From assembly GCF_010550675.1 (NCBI RefSeq), contig NZ_JAAGOA010000021.1, positions 34,786 through 98,785 of the forward strand: a stretch of 64,000 nucleotides of DNA, read 5' to 3'. The DNA is from Phytoactinopolyspora halotolerans (GTDB lineage Bacteria; Actinomycetota; Actinomycetes; Jiangellales; Jiangellaceae). Of the stretch, positions 25,503 through 34,557 are shown piece by piece. Each line of letters opens with the position of its first letter. Position 1 is the first letter of the stretch. Under the pieces are notes generated by a model. It worked only from the letters and a program-made list of their open reading frames with translations. It did no database searches and was not told the DNA's origin. The translations under genes were made by a program, and so were the position numbers.

Positions 25503-26405
25503 ATGCGCGTCCAGTACGTCTTGTCTGAGATCGTCACCGGCCTCCGGCGGAACCTGACGATGACGATGGCGGTCATCATCACCGTCTCGATCTCGATCGC
25601 CCTGTTCGGCACCGGGCTGCTGATCCGAGCCCAGTCCGAGACCATGAAGGGCTACTGGTACGACAAGGTCGAGATCTCGGTGTTCATGTGCAACGCCTAC
25701 ACCACGGAAGGCAACTGCGGCGAGGGCGAGGTCACGGACAGCCAGCGGGAGAACATCCTCAACGAGCTGGAGAACCATCCTGAGGTGGAGGAGGTCTTCC
25801 ACGAGACCCAGGAGGAGGCGTACCAGCGCTTCGCCGAGGATATGGACGATCCCGTCGTCGACGTCATCACCCCGGATCAGCTGCAGGAATCGTTCCGGGT
25901 GGCGCTGGTCAACCCGGACGAGTACGAGGGTGTGGTGTCCGCGGTGGCCGGGCTCCCCGGGGTGCAGAACGTCAACGATCAGCGTGAGGTCCTGGGCCCG
26001 CTGTTCCGGGTGCTGGACTGGTTCCGGAATGGTGCCGTGGTCGTCGCGGGGATTCAGGTGGTCGCCGCGACCTTGTTGATCGCGAACACGATCCGGTTGG
26101 CCGCGTTCAACCGGCGTCGGGAAACGGGCATCATGCGGCTTGTGGGCGCGTCGAACTTCTATATCCAGTTGCCGTTCATTCTGGAAGCGGCGATCGCGGG
26201 TCTGGTCGGGTCGGTCCTCGGTGCCGCGGCGGTGTTCTCCGTGCAAGAGGTGGCGGTCAGCCGTCTCCTGGCGCCGAACTTCACCTTCACGTCGTGGGTC
26301 GAACGCAGCGACGTATGGGCTATAGTCCCGTGGCTGTTGATTACCGGTGTGTTCATCTCGGCGCTCGCATCCTTCGTCACCCTGCGCCGCTATCTCCGCG
26401 TCTGA
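25503..26405 (+). CDS. ftsX: Cell division protein FtsX
   Basis: FtsX is the membrane partner of FtsE. The 300-residue protein has a first helix at about 20-42 (TMTMAVIITVSISIALFGTG), a large extracellular loop with two cysteines (MCN and NCG), and three C-terminal helices, the normal four-helix topology. The extracellular loop is where partner hydrolases dock. AGAGAGAG precedes the ATG. The 111-base gap from ftsE is larger than usual for this pair. Confidence 0.95.
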   Translation: MRVQYVLSEIVTGLRRNLTMTMAVIITVSISIALFGTGLLIRAQSETMKGYWYDKVEISVFMCNAYTTEGNCGEGEVTDSQRENILNELENHPEVEEVFHETQEEAYQRFAEDMDDPVVDVITPDQLQESFRVALVNPDEYEGVVSAVAGLPGVQNVNDQREVLGPLFRVLDWFRNGAVVVAGIQVVAATLLIANTIRLAAFNRRRETGIMRLVGASNFYIQLPFILEAAIAGLVGSVLGAAAVFSVQEVAVSRLLAPNFTFTSWVERSDVWAIVPWLLITGVFISALASFVTLRRYLRV

Positions 26406-26427
26406 CCGACCCACTCTCTCACGCACG

Positions 26428-26523
26428 CCCTAAATGATCATGTGAAGTAGGTTTCTTCGTGCACCCCCATGTCTGCAGGCATGGTACGGCGCGAGAAAAC
26501 CTACTTCACATGATCATTTAGGG
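26428..26523. repeat. Perfect 27-bp inverted repeat, AT-rich, downstream of ftsX
   Basis: Arms at 26428-26454 and 26497-26523 are exact reverse complements; pairing continues imperfectly inward around a 42-base centre. The arms start with CCCTAAATGATCATGTGAAG and contain the palindrome ATGATCAT. They are far richer in A and T than flanking genes. The element starts 23 bases after the ftsX stop, so it could act as a terminator, but its length and composition look like a small mobile (MITE-like) or dispersed palindromic element. The region from here to the next start (26524-26747) holds no gene. Confidence 0.85.
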
Positions 26524-26529
26524 GCCGCT

Positions 26530-26574
26530 CAATGGGTGGGTGGGTGGTTGCGTGTTTGTGGAGAATGCCCCATT
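26530..26574. promoter_or_regulatory. G-rich hairpin (possible G-quadruplex) before the M23 gene
   Basis: CAATGGG at 26530-26536 pairs with CCCATTG at 26568-26574, and the strand between carries GGGTGGGTGGGTGG at 26534-26547, three G3 tracts plus GG. It is about 170 bases upstream of the peptidase start. Regulatory function is only inferred. Confidence 0.4.
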
Positions 26575-26747
26575 GTGTCCTCATGTGTCAGTCGGGGGGA
26601 TGCATAACTTGTGGGCGCTTGTGCGTGCAGATCGGTGCAATGTACGTCTCTTACATCATCATGAGACGGTGTCCTTTTGAGCCCCTCTCTTCCGCACGGC
26701 TGTGATTGGTGTTACGGTCGTGAATGATTGGTGCGGAGGAGTCAAGT

Positions 26748-28241
26748 GTGAGCGATGTGACTAACGGGGCCTCGTGGTACCGAAGAGCAGCTGCCGCATT
26801 GGCGGCCCTCGCCGTGACGGTGACGGTTCTGAGTCCGGCCTGGGCCAGTGATCTTGAGGACAAGATCCAGGACAACGAGGAACAGCTGGACGAGAACGAA
26901 CGCGAACTCGCCGAGGTGGAGGAGGAGCTCGCGCACTCCACCAAGGAACTGAATGACGCGACCCAAGCGTACGAGGAAGCCGTCGCTCAGCTTCCGGCGG
27001 CGGAGCAGGAGCTGGCTGCCGCCGAATCCGCGCTTGACACTGCCAATCAGCAGCTCGAGGTCGCTCAGGACGAGCTGGCCACTGCACGCGCAGAAGATGA
27101 GAAGGCGGCGCAGAAGCTCGCCGAGGCCGAGCAGGAGGTCGAGGACCAGCACGCTCGCATCGACGAGGTGAACGGCAAGATCGACAGCCAGCGTGCGGAG
27201 ATCAGCCAGATGGCGTCCCGGGCGTACCAGCGTGGTACCGGGATGGAACTCGCCACACTCTCCGCGGCGCTGCAGGCGAGCGACCCGCACGAGCTGATCA
27301 GCAACATGGAGGCTACTCGCTCGGTGATGGGCTCCGAGACGAGCATTCTCACCCTCCTCCAGGACAACCGCGCCGAGCTGGCGAACGAACGGGTCGTTCT
27401 GGAAGAGCTGGAAGCCGAGGCGCAGGTCTTGCGGGAGCAGGCGGCCGAGCGGCTAGAGGAGACCGAACGCCTCGAGGCCCAGGCGCGAGATGCCCAGCAA
27501 GCGGCCAAGGACGCGGCGGACAGCGCGGCTGCTGCCAAGGCCGACGTCGAGGCTCTGGTTGCCGCACGAGACGACGCGGTGGCGGCCGCCGAGGCAGCGA
27601 CGGAAGAGAACGCCCGGCAGTACGAGCGGCTGGAGGGCGAGCGCGAGAGCATCCAGGCGGATATCGACCGTCTCGAGCGTGAACGCGAGGAACGACGCGA
27701 GCGCGAACGGGAGCGTGAGCGGGAACGGGAACGGGAGCGGCAGCGCGAGGACAACGACAACGACCCACCGTCCGACGACGGGGGAGGCGACGACGGCGGC
27801 GGTGGCGACTCTGATCGCGACGATGACTCGGGTGGTGGCGACGACGACGGTGGCTCCTCGTCCGGCCTGCGCTACCCGGTGGCGAGCCCGTACGTGACCT
27901 CGCCATACGGTATGCGGACGCACCCAGTGACGGGCGTGTACAAGCTGCACGACGGCACGGATTTCCGTGCGGCCTGCGGTACACCCATCCGCGCGGCGGC
28001 CTCCGGTACGGTCGAGTGGGCTTACTACCGCGGCGGTTACGGCAACCAGGTCGCGGTCGACCACGGTGGCATGATCACCACGTACAGCCACCTCTCGTCG
28101 TTCGCCGTGGGCAGCGGGTCCAGCGTCTCGCAGGGGGAGATCATCGGTTATGCGGGTACCACCGGATACTCGACCGGGTGCCACCTGCACTTCATGCTCT
28201 ACGTGAACGGTGCCTTGCAGGATCCGATGAGCTATCTGTAG
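26748..28241 (+). CDS. Coiled-coil M23 (LytM) peptidoglycan hydrolase, probable FtsEX partner
   Basis: This 497-residue secreted endopeptidase has a signal peptide ending near SPAWA, a long coiled coil (about residues 30-320, rich in Glu, Ala, Gln and Arg), an acidic Gly/Asp linker, and a C-terminal LytM domain. Zinc ligands are visible as HDGTD and HLHF, so unlike EnvC the domain should be catalytic. The order coiled coil then hydrolase downstream of ftsEX matches EnvC, PcsB and RipC, hydrolases activated by FtsX. The GTG start is chosen because GGAGGAG lies 6 bases before it; an ATG at 26724 lacks such a site. smpB follows. Confidence 0.9.
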   Translation: MSDVTNGASWYRRAAAALAALAVTVTVLSPAWASDLEDKIQDNEEQLDENERELAEVEEELAHSTKELNDATQAYEEAVAQLPAAEQELAAAESALDTANQQLEVAQDELATARAEDEKAAQKLAEAEQEVEDQHARIDEVNGKIDSQRAEISQMASRAYQRGTGMELATLSAALQASDPHELISNMEATRSVMGSETSILTLLQDNRAELANERVVLEELEAEAQVLREQAAERLEETERLEAQARDAQQAAKDAADSAAAAKADVEALVAARDDAVAAAEAATEENARQYERLEGERESIQADIDRLEREREERRERERERERERERERQREDNDNDPPSDDGGGDDGGGGDSDRDDDSGGGDDDGGSSSGLRYPVASPYVTSPYGMRTHPVTGVYKLHDGTDFRAACGTPIRAAASGTVEWAYYRGGYGNQVAVDHGGMITTYSHLSSFAVGSGSSVSQGEIIGYAGTTGYSTGCHLHFMLYVNGALQDPMSYL

Positions 28242-28302
28242 CCGTGTTCGCCCCGGCCGAAATGGTTCGTGCTCGGCCTGCGTCGGATGAGATCCTGTAG
28301 AC

Positions 28303-28773
28303 ATGGCACGTGAACGAGGGCGCACCCTGGTGGCGCAGAACCGCAAAGCGCGGCATGACTACCACATCGACGCAACCTACGAGGCCGGTCTGGTGCTGAC
28401 CGGCACGGAGGTGAAATCGTTGCGTGCCGGCAAGGCCAACCTCGGTGACGGCTACGCCGAGGTCCGAGACGGCGAGGTCTGGCTGCGCAACGTGCACATC
28501 CCGGAGTACGACCAGGGGACGTGGACCAACCATGAGCCGCGGCGCTCCCGCAAGCTGCTGCTGAACAAGGACGAGATCAGCCGCCTGATCGGGAAGACCC
28601 GTGAGCGCGGATTCACGCTGGTGCCGTTGTCGCTGTACTTCAAGGACGGCTACGCCAAAGTGGAGATCGCCCTCGCCCGAGGCAAGAAGCAGCATGACAA
28701 GCGGCACGCACTGGCGGAGAAGGAAGCCAAGCGAGAGGCTGACCGGGCTATCGCCCGCGCCAGGAGACGGTGA
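28303..28773 (+). CDS. smpB: SsrA-binding protein SmpB
   Basis: SmpB binds tmRNA and delivers it to stalled ribosomes for trans-translation. The 156-residue protein shows the conserved [20 protein letters not shown] start, [20 protein letters not shown] core, NVHIPEY and the basic C-terminal tail ([18 protein letters not shown]) that enters the ribosome. Its RNA partner ssrA is present on the same strand about 5.8 kb downstream. The stop codon overlaps the next gene (GTGA). Confidence 0.97.
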   Translation: MARERGRTLVAQNRKARHDYHIDATYEAGLVLTGTEVKSLRAGKANLGDGYAEVRDGEVWLRNVHIPEYDQGTWTNHEPRRSRKLLLNKDEISRLIGKTRERGFTLVPLSLYFKDGYAKVEIALARGKKQHDKRHALAEKEAKREADRAIARARRR

Positions 28774-29618
28774 CGACGGCTGCGCACAGACCGCTTGTCC
28801 GTCGGTCTCCGAGCGTGCACAGTAGTGCTGTGCAGCGTAGCGCGAGCGTGGAGTCCGGCGGGCGTCCATCGGGTCTGATCCAGTCGGCGGACCGCGCCTT
28901 GCGGGTGCTGGAAGCCGTCGGCGAGGTCGAGGAGGGCGTGACCGCGCGCCAGGTGGCCGAGCGGCTGAACATCGCGCTGGCCACCACGTACCACTTGCTC
29001 TCCACGCTGGTCCATGCCGGCTATGTCGTGCATCTCGCCGACGAGCGCCGGTACGTCCTGGGCTACAAGGTGTACGACCTTGAAGCGGGGCTGCGGCGGC
29101 AGCTCCGGGTCACGCCCGCCACCAGGCGGGTGCTGCGGGACATTCACCGCGCAGCGGACGCTCCGGTGTATCTCGCGCTCTTCCGGGACCGTGAGGTCGC
29201 GATCGCCGACGTGGCCGACTCGCCGGAGCGCCCGCGAGTGGCACAGCTGGACGTCGGTCTGCACGAGGTTCCGCATGTGACGGCGTTCGGCAAGATCATG
29301 CTGGCCGCGATGGAGGCGGATGTCCGGCACGCGCTCATCGAGGAGCTGGGGCTGCCCGCGGTGACGCGTCGTTCCGCGACCAGCGTGGCCGAACTCGACC
29401 GGGAGCTGGACGGGGTTCGCCGGCACCGTCTCGCCGTCGAGATCGACGAGTTCATGCCCCGGCTGGCCTGCATGGCAGTGCCGGTCTGCGACCCGATCGG
29501 GCGGGTTCGCGGCGCCGTCTCGGTCTCCGTGCCCAGCGCGGATCTCGGCCCGCGTCGGCGGGCGATGGAAGCGGCCGTCCGGCTAGGCGCCGGGCAATTG
29601 TCCGCGACATTCAGATAG
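28770..29618 (+). CDS. IclR family transcriptional regulator
   Basis: This 282-residue regulator has an N-terminal winged helix-turn-helix (about residues 33-95: [33 protein letters not shown]) and a C-terminal IclR effector domain (about 110-275). The GTG start overlaps the smpB stop and is preceded by AGGAGA, so it is translationally coupled to smpB, an unusual link between a metabolic regulator and ribosome rescue. Its target might be the DJ-1/PfpI gene next door, but nothing in the sequence proves this. Confidence 0.88.
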   Translation: MTTAAHRPLVRRSPSVHSSAVQRSASVESGGRPSGLIQSADRALRVLEAVGEVEEGVTARQVAERLNIALATTYHLLSTLVHAGYVVHLADERRYVLGYKVYDLEAGLRRQLRVTPATRRVLRDIHRAADAPVYLALFRDREVAIADVADSPERPRVAQLDVGLHEVPHVTAFGKIMLAAMEADVRHALIEELGLPAVTRRSATSVAELDRELDGVRRHRLAVEIDEFMPRLACMAVPVCDPIGRVRGAVSVSVPSADLGPRRRAMEAAVRLGAGQLSATFR

Positions 29619-29752
29619 CGATAACGAACCTTGCCTGCCGGTCCGCCGTGCCGCACCTTGGGTGCCGGGGGAAGCGCCCGGCGACTCTGACGCCCCACGT
29701 CCGCCGGGCGCTCCCGTACGCTCTCTCGCCGTTCGACCAGTGGAGGTCCGCG

Positions 29753-30316
29753 ATGCCCAAGGTTCTGATCATCACCGGAGACGCCGCCGAGGACCTGGAG
29801 GTCTTCTACCCCTACCAGCGGCTGCTGGAGGAGGGGTACGAGGTAGACATCGCCGCACCCACGGTGAAGAAGCTGCAGTTCGTGGTGCATGACTTTGTCG
29901 ACGGGTTCGACACCTACACCGAGAAGCCCGGGCACTCCTGGCCGGCCGACATCGCGTTCGCCGACGTCGATCCCGCAGACTATGTTGCGCTGGTGATTCC
30001 GGGCGGGCGCGCGCCTGAATACATCCGTAACGATGAGCACGTGCAGCGGATCGTCCAGCATTTCTTCGCCGCCGACGCTCCGGTGGCGGCGCTGTGCCAC
30101 GGTCCGCTCATTCTCGGTGGTGCCGGGGTGTTGCAGGGTCGCACGTCCTCGGCGTATCCGGCGCTGGCGGTCGACGTGTCGACGGCCGGCGGGACCTTCG
30201 TCGACGGGCCCGACGTCGTCGACGCGAACCTGGTGACGGGCCGGGCGTGGCCGGATCACCCGCAGTGGTTCCGCGCGTTCATCGAGCAGCTGCGCAAGGC
30301 CGCCCCGGTCACCTGA
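29753..30316 (+). CDS. DJ-1/PfpI family protein
   Basis: This 187-residue DJ-1/PfpI (class I glutamine-amidotransferase-like) protein starts MPKVLIITGDAAEDLEVFYP. The nucleophile elbow reads ALCHGP with the conserved Cys-His, and the GGRAPEYIR motif precedes it. Members act as proteases, glyoxalases or stress chaperones. GGAGG before the ATG fixes the start. It is followed by a hairpin terminator and faces the acyl-CoA dehydrogenase gene. Confidence 0.9.
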   Translation: MPKVLIITGDAAEDLEVFYPYQRLLEEGYEVDIAAPTVKKLQFVVHDFVDGFDTYTEKPGHSWPADIAFADVDPADYVALVIPGGRAPEYIRNDEHVQRIVQHFFAADAPVAALCHGPLILGGAGVLQGRTSSAYPALAVDVSTAGGTFVDGPDVVDANLVTGRAWPDHPQWFRAFIEQLRKAAPVT

Positions 30317-30355
30317 GCTCTACTCGCACCGGCTCCACGGCGTCGCATCGCTCCG

Positions 30356-30385
30356 ACAGCGTCCCTCAGCACAGCGTCCCTCAGC
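30356..30385. repeat. Tandem duplication of a 15-bp unit
   Basis: ACAGCGTCCCTCAGC occurs twice head to tail in the convergent gap between the PfpI and acyl-CoA dehydrogenase genes. A second short tandem array, three copies of GCCGCCGCA at 30449-30475, lies just beyond the terminator. Confidence 0.7.
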
Positions 30386-30394
30386 ATCACGACG

Positions 30395-30432
30395 TCCTGC
30401 AGAGTATGCGCGCGAAGCCACACTCTGCAGGA
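30395..30432. terminator. Convergent hairpin terminator
   Basis: TCCTGCAGAGT and its exact complement ACTCTGCAGGA form an 11-bp stem with a 16-base loop between two convergent genes. It could serve both. Confidence 0.7.
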
Positions 30433-30505
30433 TGCTGCGATCGGCATTGCCGCCGCAGCCGCCGCAGCCGCCGCAGCCGGGGCAGCGGCGGCAGCGCCGA
30501 CCGTG

Positions 30506-32425
30506 TCAGCGGGTGGAGGGGAGCATGCGGCGGGCGACGTTCTCCTTCGACGCGTCCGGACGTGGCTCCGCGATCCAAGGGCCGGTACCTTCGCTGACGT
30601 CCACGATCCCGTCCTCGGCCCAGATGTAACGGCCCTCGAGGACGGCGCGGGTGAGTGCTTCGTCGGCGGAGTCCGTGTTGCTCCAGAGCGCGTCGAAGAG
30701 CCGCTCCACCCGCAGCCGGGACTGCCGGGCGAAAACGTCGGCCAGTGCGACCGACTCGTCGCCTCGGGCATGGGCGCGGGTGCAGGCGGCGGCGATGGCG
30801 AAGAGCTCGGCGCCGATGTCGACGACGCGGGACAGGAACCCCTGCTTCTTCTCCAGCTTCCCCTGCCAGCGAGCCATGCCGTAGAAGGTCTGCCGCGCCA
30901 GCCGCCGGGAGGCACGCTCCACGTAGCGCAGATGCGGGGCGAGCCGGCCGAACTCGGCGAATGCCCGTGGCCGCTGCCCCGGGCCGGCCACCAGTTGTGG
31001 CAGCCACTTCGCGTAGAAGCCGGTGGCGCGCGCCGCGGCCTTGGCCTTGCCGGCGAGCGCGACGTCCGGATCGATGACGTCCCCGGCGGCCTGCAGATGC
31101 GCATCGACCGCCTCCCGGGCGATCAGCAGGTGCATGATCTCCGTCGAACCCTCGAAGATCCGGTTGATGCGCTGGTCGCGTAGGGCCTGCTCGGCCGGGA
31201 CGGCACGTTCGCCGCGGGCCCGCAGCGAGTCCGCGGTCTCGTAGCCGCGGCCGCCGCGGATCTGGACCAGCTCGTCGGCGATCCGCCACCCCGTCTCGCT
31301 GCACCACAGCTTGGCGAGTGCCGCCTCGATGCGGATGTCGCGACGCCCCTCGTCGGCCATTCGGGACGACAGCTCCAGCACGGACTCTTGGGCGAACACG
31401 GTGGCCGCCATGTAGGCGATCTTGTGTGCGACGGCGGCGTGCCGGCCGATCGGTTTGCCCCACTGGACGCGTTGACCCGCCCACTCACGCGCGACTTTCA
31501 GGCACCACTTGGTGCCCGCGGTGCTGGTGGCCGGGATGGAGAGCCGGCCTGTGTTGAGTGTGGTGAGGGCGATCTTCAGGCCCTCGCCCTCACGCCCGAG
31601 CCGGTTTTCGGCGGGCACTCGCACCTTGTCGAATCGGGTGACGCCGTTCTCAATGCCGCGTAGCCCCATGAAGGCGTTGCGGTTCTCCACCGTGATACCC
31701 GGGGAGTCGGCCTCGACGACGAACGCGGTGACGCCGCCTGGAGAGCCGTCGTGTTCTCCGACACGCGCCATCACGACGAGCAACTCCGCCACGACCCCGT
31801 TGGTGGTCCACAGCTTCACGCCGTTGAGCTCGTAGGCGGCACCGTCGTCGACCGGAGTCGCGCTGGTGCTCAGCCGCGCGGGGTCGGAGCCGACGTCGGG
31901 CTCGGTGAGCAGGAACGCGCTGATAGCGCCGCGGGCGCAACGCGGCAGGTACGCCTGCTTCTGCTCCTCGGTCCCGAACAATTTGACCGGTTCGGGCACG
32001 CCGATGGACTGGTGCGCGGAGAGCAGCGCGCCGATGGACGGGTTGACGCTGGTGGCCAGCATGAGCGCCCGGTTGTAGGCCGTATGGTTCAGGCCGAGAC
32101 CGCCGTAGCGCTCCGGGATCTTCATGCCGAACGCCCCAATCCGGGCGAGCGCCTTGACGTTCTCATCCGGGATCCGGGCCTCGCGCTCGATGACCGTGCC
32201 GTCCAGTTCGGTGGTGCAGACCGTACGGAGTTGCTCCAGGAAGGCCTGGGCGCGGGATTCGGCCTCGGCATCGGGCGTCGGCGGTGGGTGGATCAGATCC
32301 AGCCGGAACCGGCCGAGATAGAGCTCCTTGGCGAAGGAAGGCAACCGCCATTCGGTCTCGCGTGCCTCTTCGGCGACCTTGCGGGCCTCGCGCTCGTCAA
32401 CGTCTCGCGCGCCCTGTGTCGTCAT
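30506..32425 (-). CDS. Acyl-CoA dehydrogenase, long/very-long-chain type
   Basis: This is a 639-residue FAD-dependent acyl-CoA dehydrogenase with an extra C-terminal domain like VLCAD/ACAD9 (normal family length is about 400 without it). Motifs are FLLTEPDVGSDPARLST, the FAD-binding KLWTTNG, RVQWGKPIGRHAAVAHKIA, and FEGSTEI near residue 430. It would carry out the first oxidation step of fatty acid beta-oxidation, passing electrons to ETF. It is transcribed divergently from the glutamate dehydrogenase-type gene. No linked thiolase or hydratase is seen. Confidence 0.9.
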   Translation of the reverse strand: MTTQGARDVDEREARKVAEEARETEWRLPSFAKELYLGRFRLDLIHPPPTPDAEAESRAQAFLEQLRTVCTTELDGTVIEREARIPDENVKALARIGAFGMKIPERYGGLGLNHTAYNRALMLATSVNPSIGALLSAHQSIGVPEPVKLFGTEEQKQAYLPRCARGAISAFLLTEPDVGSDPARLSTSATPVDDGAAYELNGVKLWTTNGVVAELLVVMARVGEHDGSPGGVTAFVVEADSPGITVENRNAFMGLRGIENGVTRFDKVRVPAENRLGREGEGLKIALTTLNTGRLSIPATSTAGTKWCLKVAREWAGQRVQWGKPIGRHAAVAHKIAYMAATVFAQESVLELSSRMADEGRRDIRIEAALAKLWCSETGWRIADELVQIRGGRGYETADSLRARGERAVPAEQALRDQRINRIFEGSTEIMHLLIAREAVDAHLQAAGDVIDPDVALAGKAKAAARATGFYAKWLPQLVAGPGQRPRAFAEFGRLAPHLRYVERASRRLARQTFYGMARWQGKLEKKQGFLSRVVDIGAELFAIAAACTRAHARGDESVALADVFARQSRLRVERLFDALWSNTDSADEALTRAVLEGRYIWAEDGIVDVSEGTGPWIAEPRPDASKENVARRMLPSTR

Positions 32426-32620
32426 GTCCGCCTCCTCATCGTTGTGGGCGGCTGGCTGATCCCTCCATTGTTACTCGCTGGTAGCCCTGGCGGAAACCCG
32501 GCCGTCGGCTCGGTACGCGGTGGGTGCGTTGCGGGCGTCGAGGAGTGGCTGCTATCTTCTAAGAAGAACGGATATTCGTTTTACACGCACTCCTGCGGAA
32601 ATGGCAGGTCCGACTAGCAG

Positions 32621-32668
32621 TTGGAGGTTCGCGTGTCCAGTGTCGGAGTCATCTGGAGGTCATTCGTG
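32621..32668 (+). promoter_or_regulatory. Two ribosome-binding sites with two in-frame GTG starts
   Basis: GGAGG lies 5 bases before GTG 32633 and again 6 bases before GTG 32666, both in frame. The longer form adds 11 residues. Which is used decides the N-terminus of the dehydrogenase. Confidence 0.6.
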
Positions 32669-33937
32669 CCGACCGAAACCGCCGCCCCGTCGAACGACGA
32701 GCTTAGCCCGGACGCTGCCGTGCGACTGTATGTCGATGCCGCTGCGCGTGCCGTCGCGCTCGAGGAGGACGTCGCCGACGTGCTCGGCAGCAGTTACCGC
32801 GAGGTCAGTGTCCAGGTTCCATTGCGCCGCGACGACGGGAGCCTGCTCGTCGCCCACGGGTATCGGGTCCAGCACAACGGTGCGCGCGGACCGTACAAGG
32901 GCGGCCTGAGGTACCACCCGGAGGCCGACCTCGACGAGGTGCGTGCTCTGGCGTCGCTGATGACGTGGAAGACGGCCCTGCTCGACCTGCCGTTCGGCGG
33001 CGCCAAAGGAGGGTTACAGGTCGACCCGCGGCAGCTGTCGGAGGGCGAGTTGCAGACCCTGACCCGGAAGTTCGCCCTGTCGCTCAGCCACGTGCTCGGC
33101 GTCTACCGGGACATCCCGGCGCCCGACGTCAACACCAACGCCCAGGTGATGGCGTGGTTCATGGACGCCTACAGCGGCCGGCACGGGTACAGCCCCGCGG
33201 CGGTGACGGGCAAACCGGTGGACCTCGGCGGAGCGCCCGGGCGCGAGGCCGCCACCGGGCGCGGCCTGGTCTACGTCCTCGAGGCGGCGGCACGTCGCTG
33301 GAGCTGGGATCTGGCCGGGCGCCGGGTCGTCATCCAGGGGTTCGGCAACGTCGGGTCCTGGGCTGCCCGGGAGCTCGTCACGCTGGGTGCGCGCATTATC
33401 GCGGTCAGCGACGTCGGCGGCGGCATCTTCAACGACAACGGACTCGACGTCGAGCGTGTGGTGGAGGCCGTCGCCGCCGGTGGTTCGGTGGCGGACGCCG
33501 ACGTCGGGTACACCAAGGTGTCCAACGAGGAGCTGCTGACTCTTGACTGCGACATCCTCGTTCCGGCTGCTCTGGGCGGATGTATCACCGCCGGTAACGC
33601 AGCGGACATCCGGGCGTCGGTCGTCGTGGAAGGGGCCAACCACCCGGTGACGCCGGCGGCCGACGACGTGCTCGCCGACCGTGGCATCCGGGTGCTTCCG
33701 GACATTCTCGCCAACGGGGGCGGCGTGACCGGCTCCTACTTCGAGTGGACCCAGAACATCCAGCAGTTCCAGTGGAAGGAGGACCGGTTCAACGCGGAGC
33801 TGCGGGACCGTCTCGACCGAGCCGTCAACGAGGTGGCCGCATATGCGGAGGAGCACGCCTGCACCTACCGGCTCGCCGCATACTCGATCGCCCTCGAGCG
33901 GGTCGCGCGGGCGGTGCGGCTGCGTGGCTACGTATGA
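32633..33937 (+). CDS. gdhA: Glu/Leu/Phe/Val dehydrogenase (NAD(P)-dependent glutamate dehydrogenase)
   Basis: This is an amino-acid dehydrogenase of 434 residues, or 423 from the second start. The substrate-binding region GPYKGGLRYHPEADLDEV leads to MTWKTALLDLPFGGAKGG, which holds the catalytic lysine. The Rossmann motif is GFGNVGSWAA, and EGANHPVTPAAD and NGGGVTGSYFEW are typical GluDH hexamer motifs. It interconverts glutamate and 2-oxoglutarate plus ammonia, or acts on branched amino acids. It overlaps the MaoC gene by four bases. The promoter region contains an imperfect palindrome around AACGGATATTCGTT. Confidence 0.92.
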   Translation: MSSVGVIWRSFVPTETAAPSNDELSPDAAVRLYVDAAARAVALEEDVADVLGSSYREVSVQVPLRRDDGSLLVAHGYRVQHNGARGPYKGGLRYHPEADLDEVRALASLMTWKTALLDLPFGGAKGGLQVDPRQLSEGELQTLTRKFALSLSHVLGVYRDIPAPDVNTNAQVMAWFMDAYSGRHGYSPAAVTGKPVDLGGAPGREAATGRGLVYVLEAAARRWSWDLAGRRVVIQGFGNVGSWAARELVTLGARIIAVSDVGGGIFNDNGLDVERVVEAVAAGGSVADADVGYTKVSNEELLTLDCDILVPAALGGCITAGNAADIRASVVVEGANHPVTPAADDVLADRGIRVLPDILANGGGVTGSYFEWTQNIQQFQWKEDRFNAELRDRLDRAVNEVAAYAEEHACTYRLAAYSIALERVARAVRLRGYV

Positions 33938-34452
33938 ACGGGACAGCTTTCGCCGACCGCAGGCACAGCGGGGCGGCTGGCGGCGATGTGGCTGCGCTCG
34001 GGAGGGAAGCGTCGCGACGACGGGGCGCGAAGGCCGGAATCGCGGTCGGCGCCGTGGTGGCGAAGCGGGAGTTTCGGCTGACCCGGGAGAGCCTTCTGCG
34101 GTATGCGGGAGCGTCCGGTGACGTCAACCCGATCCACTGGAGTCAGCGTGTAGCGGAGTCCGTCGGCCTCCCGGGTGTGATCGGACACGGGATGCTGACC
34201 ATGGCCCTGGGCGGGCGGCTGTTGACCGACTGGCTCGGCGACCCGGTCGGCATCGTGGAGTATGGAGTCCGCTTTTCGCACCCGGTGGTCGTCCCCGATG
34301 ACGACGACGGCATCGCCTTGCGGATGATCGCCACGGTTGCCGCCGTCCGGGACGATGGCCTGATCGAGGTGGAGATCGATGCCCGCGTGGATGACACGAG
34401 GGTGCTGGCCCGAACGCGTGCCGTGGTGCGGCGGCCGGCCGGGTGCCTATAG
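33934..34452 (+). CDS. MaoC/HadB-like hot-dog hydratase
   Basis: This 172-residue MaoC-domain protein has the hydratase signature RYAGASGDVNPIHWSQRVAE followed by GVIGHGMLTMALGGR, as in HadB, the 3-hydroxyacyl dehydratase subunit. The first 35 residues are an unrelated basic extension. Its ATG overlaps the dehydrogenase stop codon (ATGA), so the two are translated together. HadB normally pairs with HadA, which is absent here, so activity and substrate are uncertain. Confidence 0.85.
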   Translation: MNGTAFADRRHSGAAGGDVAALGREASRRRGAKAGIAVGAVVAKREFRLTRESLLRYAGASGDVNPIHWSQRVAESVGLPGVIGHGMLTMALGGRLLTDWLGDPVGIVEYGVRFSHPVVVPDDDDGIALRMIATVAAVRDDGLIEVEIDARVDDTRVLARTRAVVRRPAGCL

Positions 34453-34557
34453 CTGCCGCAAGCGCCGGGAATCTCACTCGCCGTCGGGGTGTTGTGCGGG
34501 GTATGCTGAGGGAGCCCTGGTGAGAGGAGACTCGTGCCGGGGCTTGATAACTCAACA

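Noticed and set aside
26524..26747. Cyclic di-AMP type riboswitch before the wall hydrolase
   Set aside because: Such elements precede similar genes in actinobacteria, but I could not find the conserved motif here.
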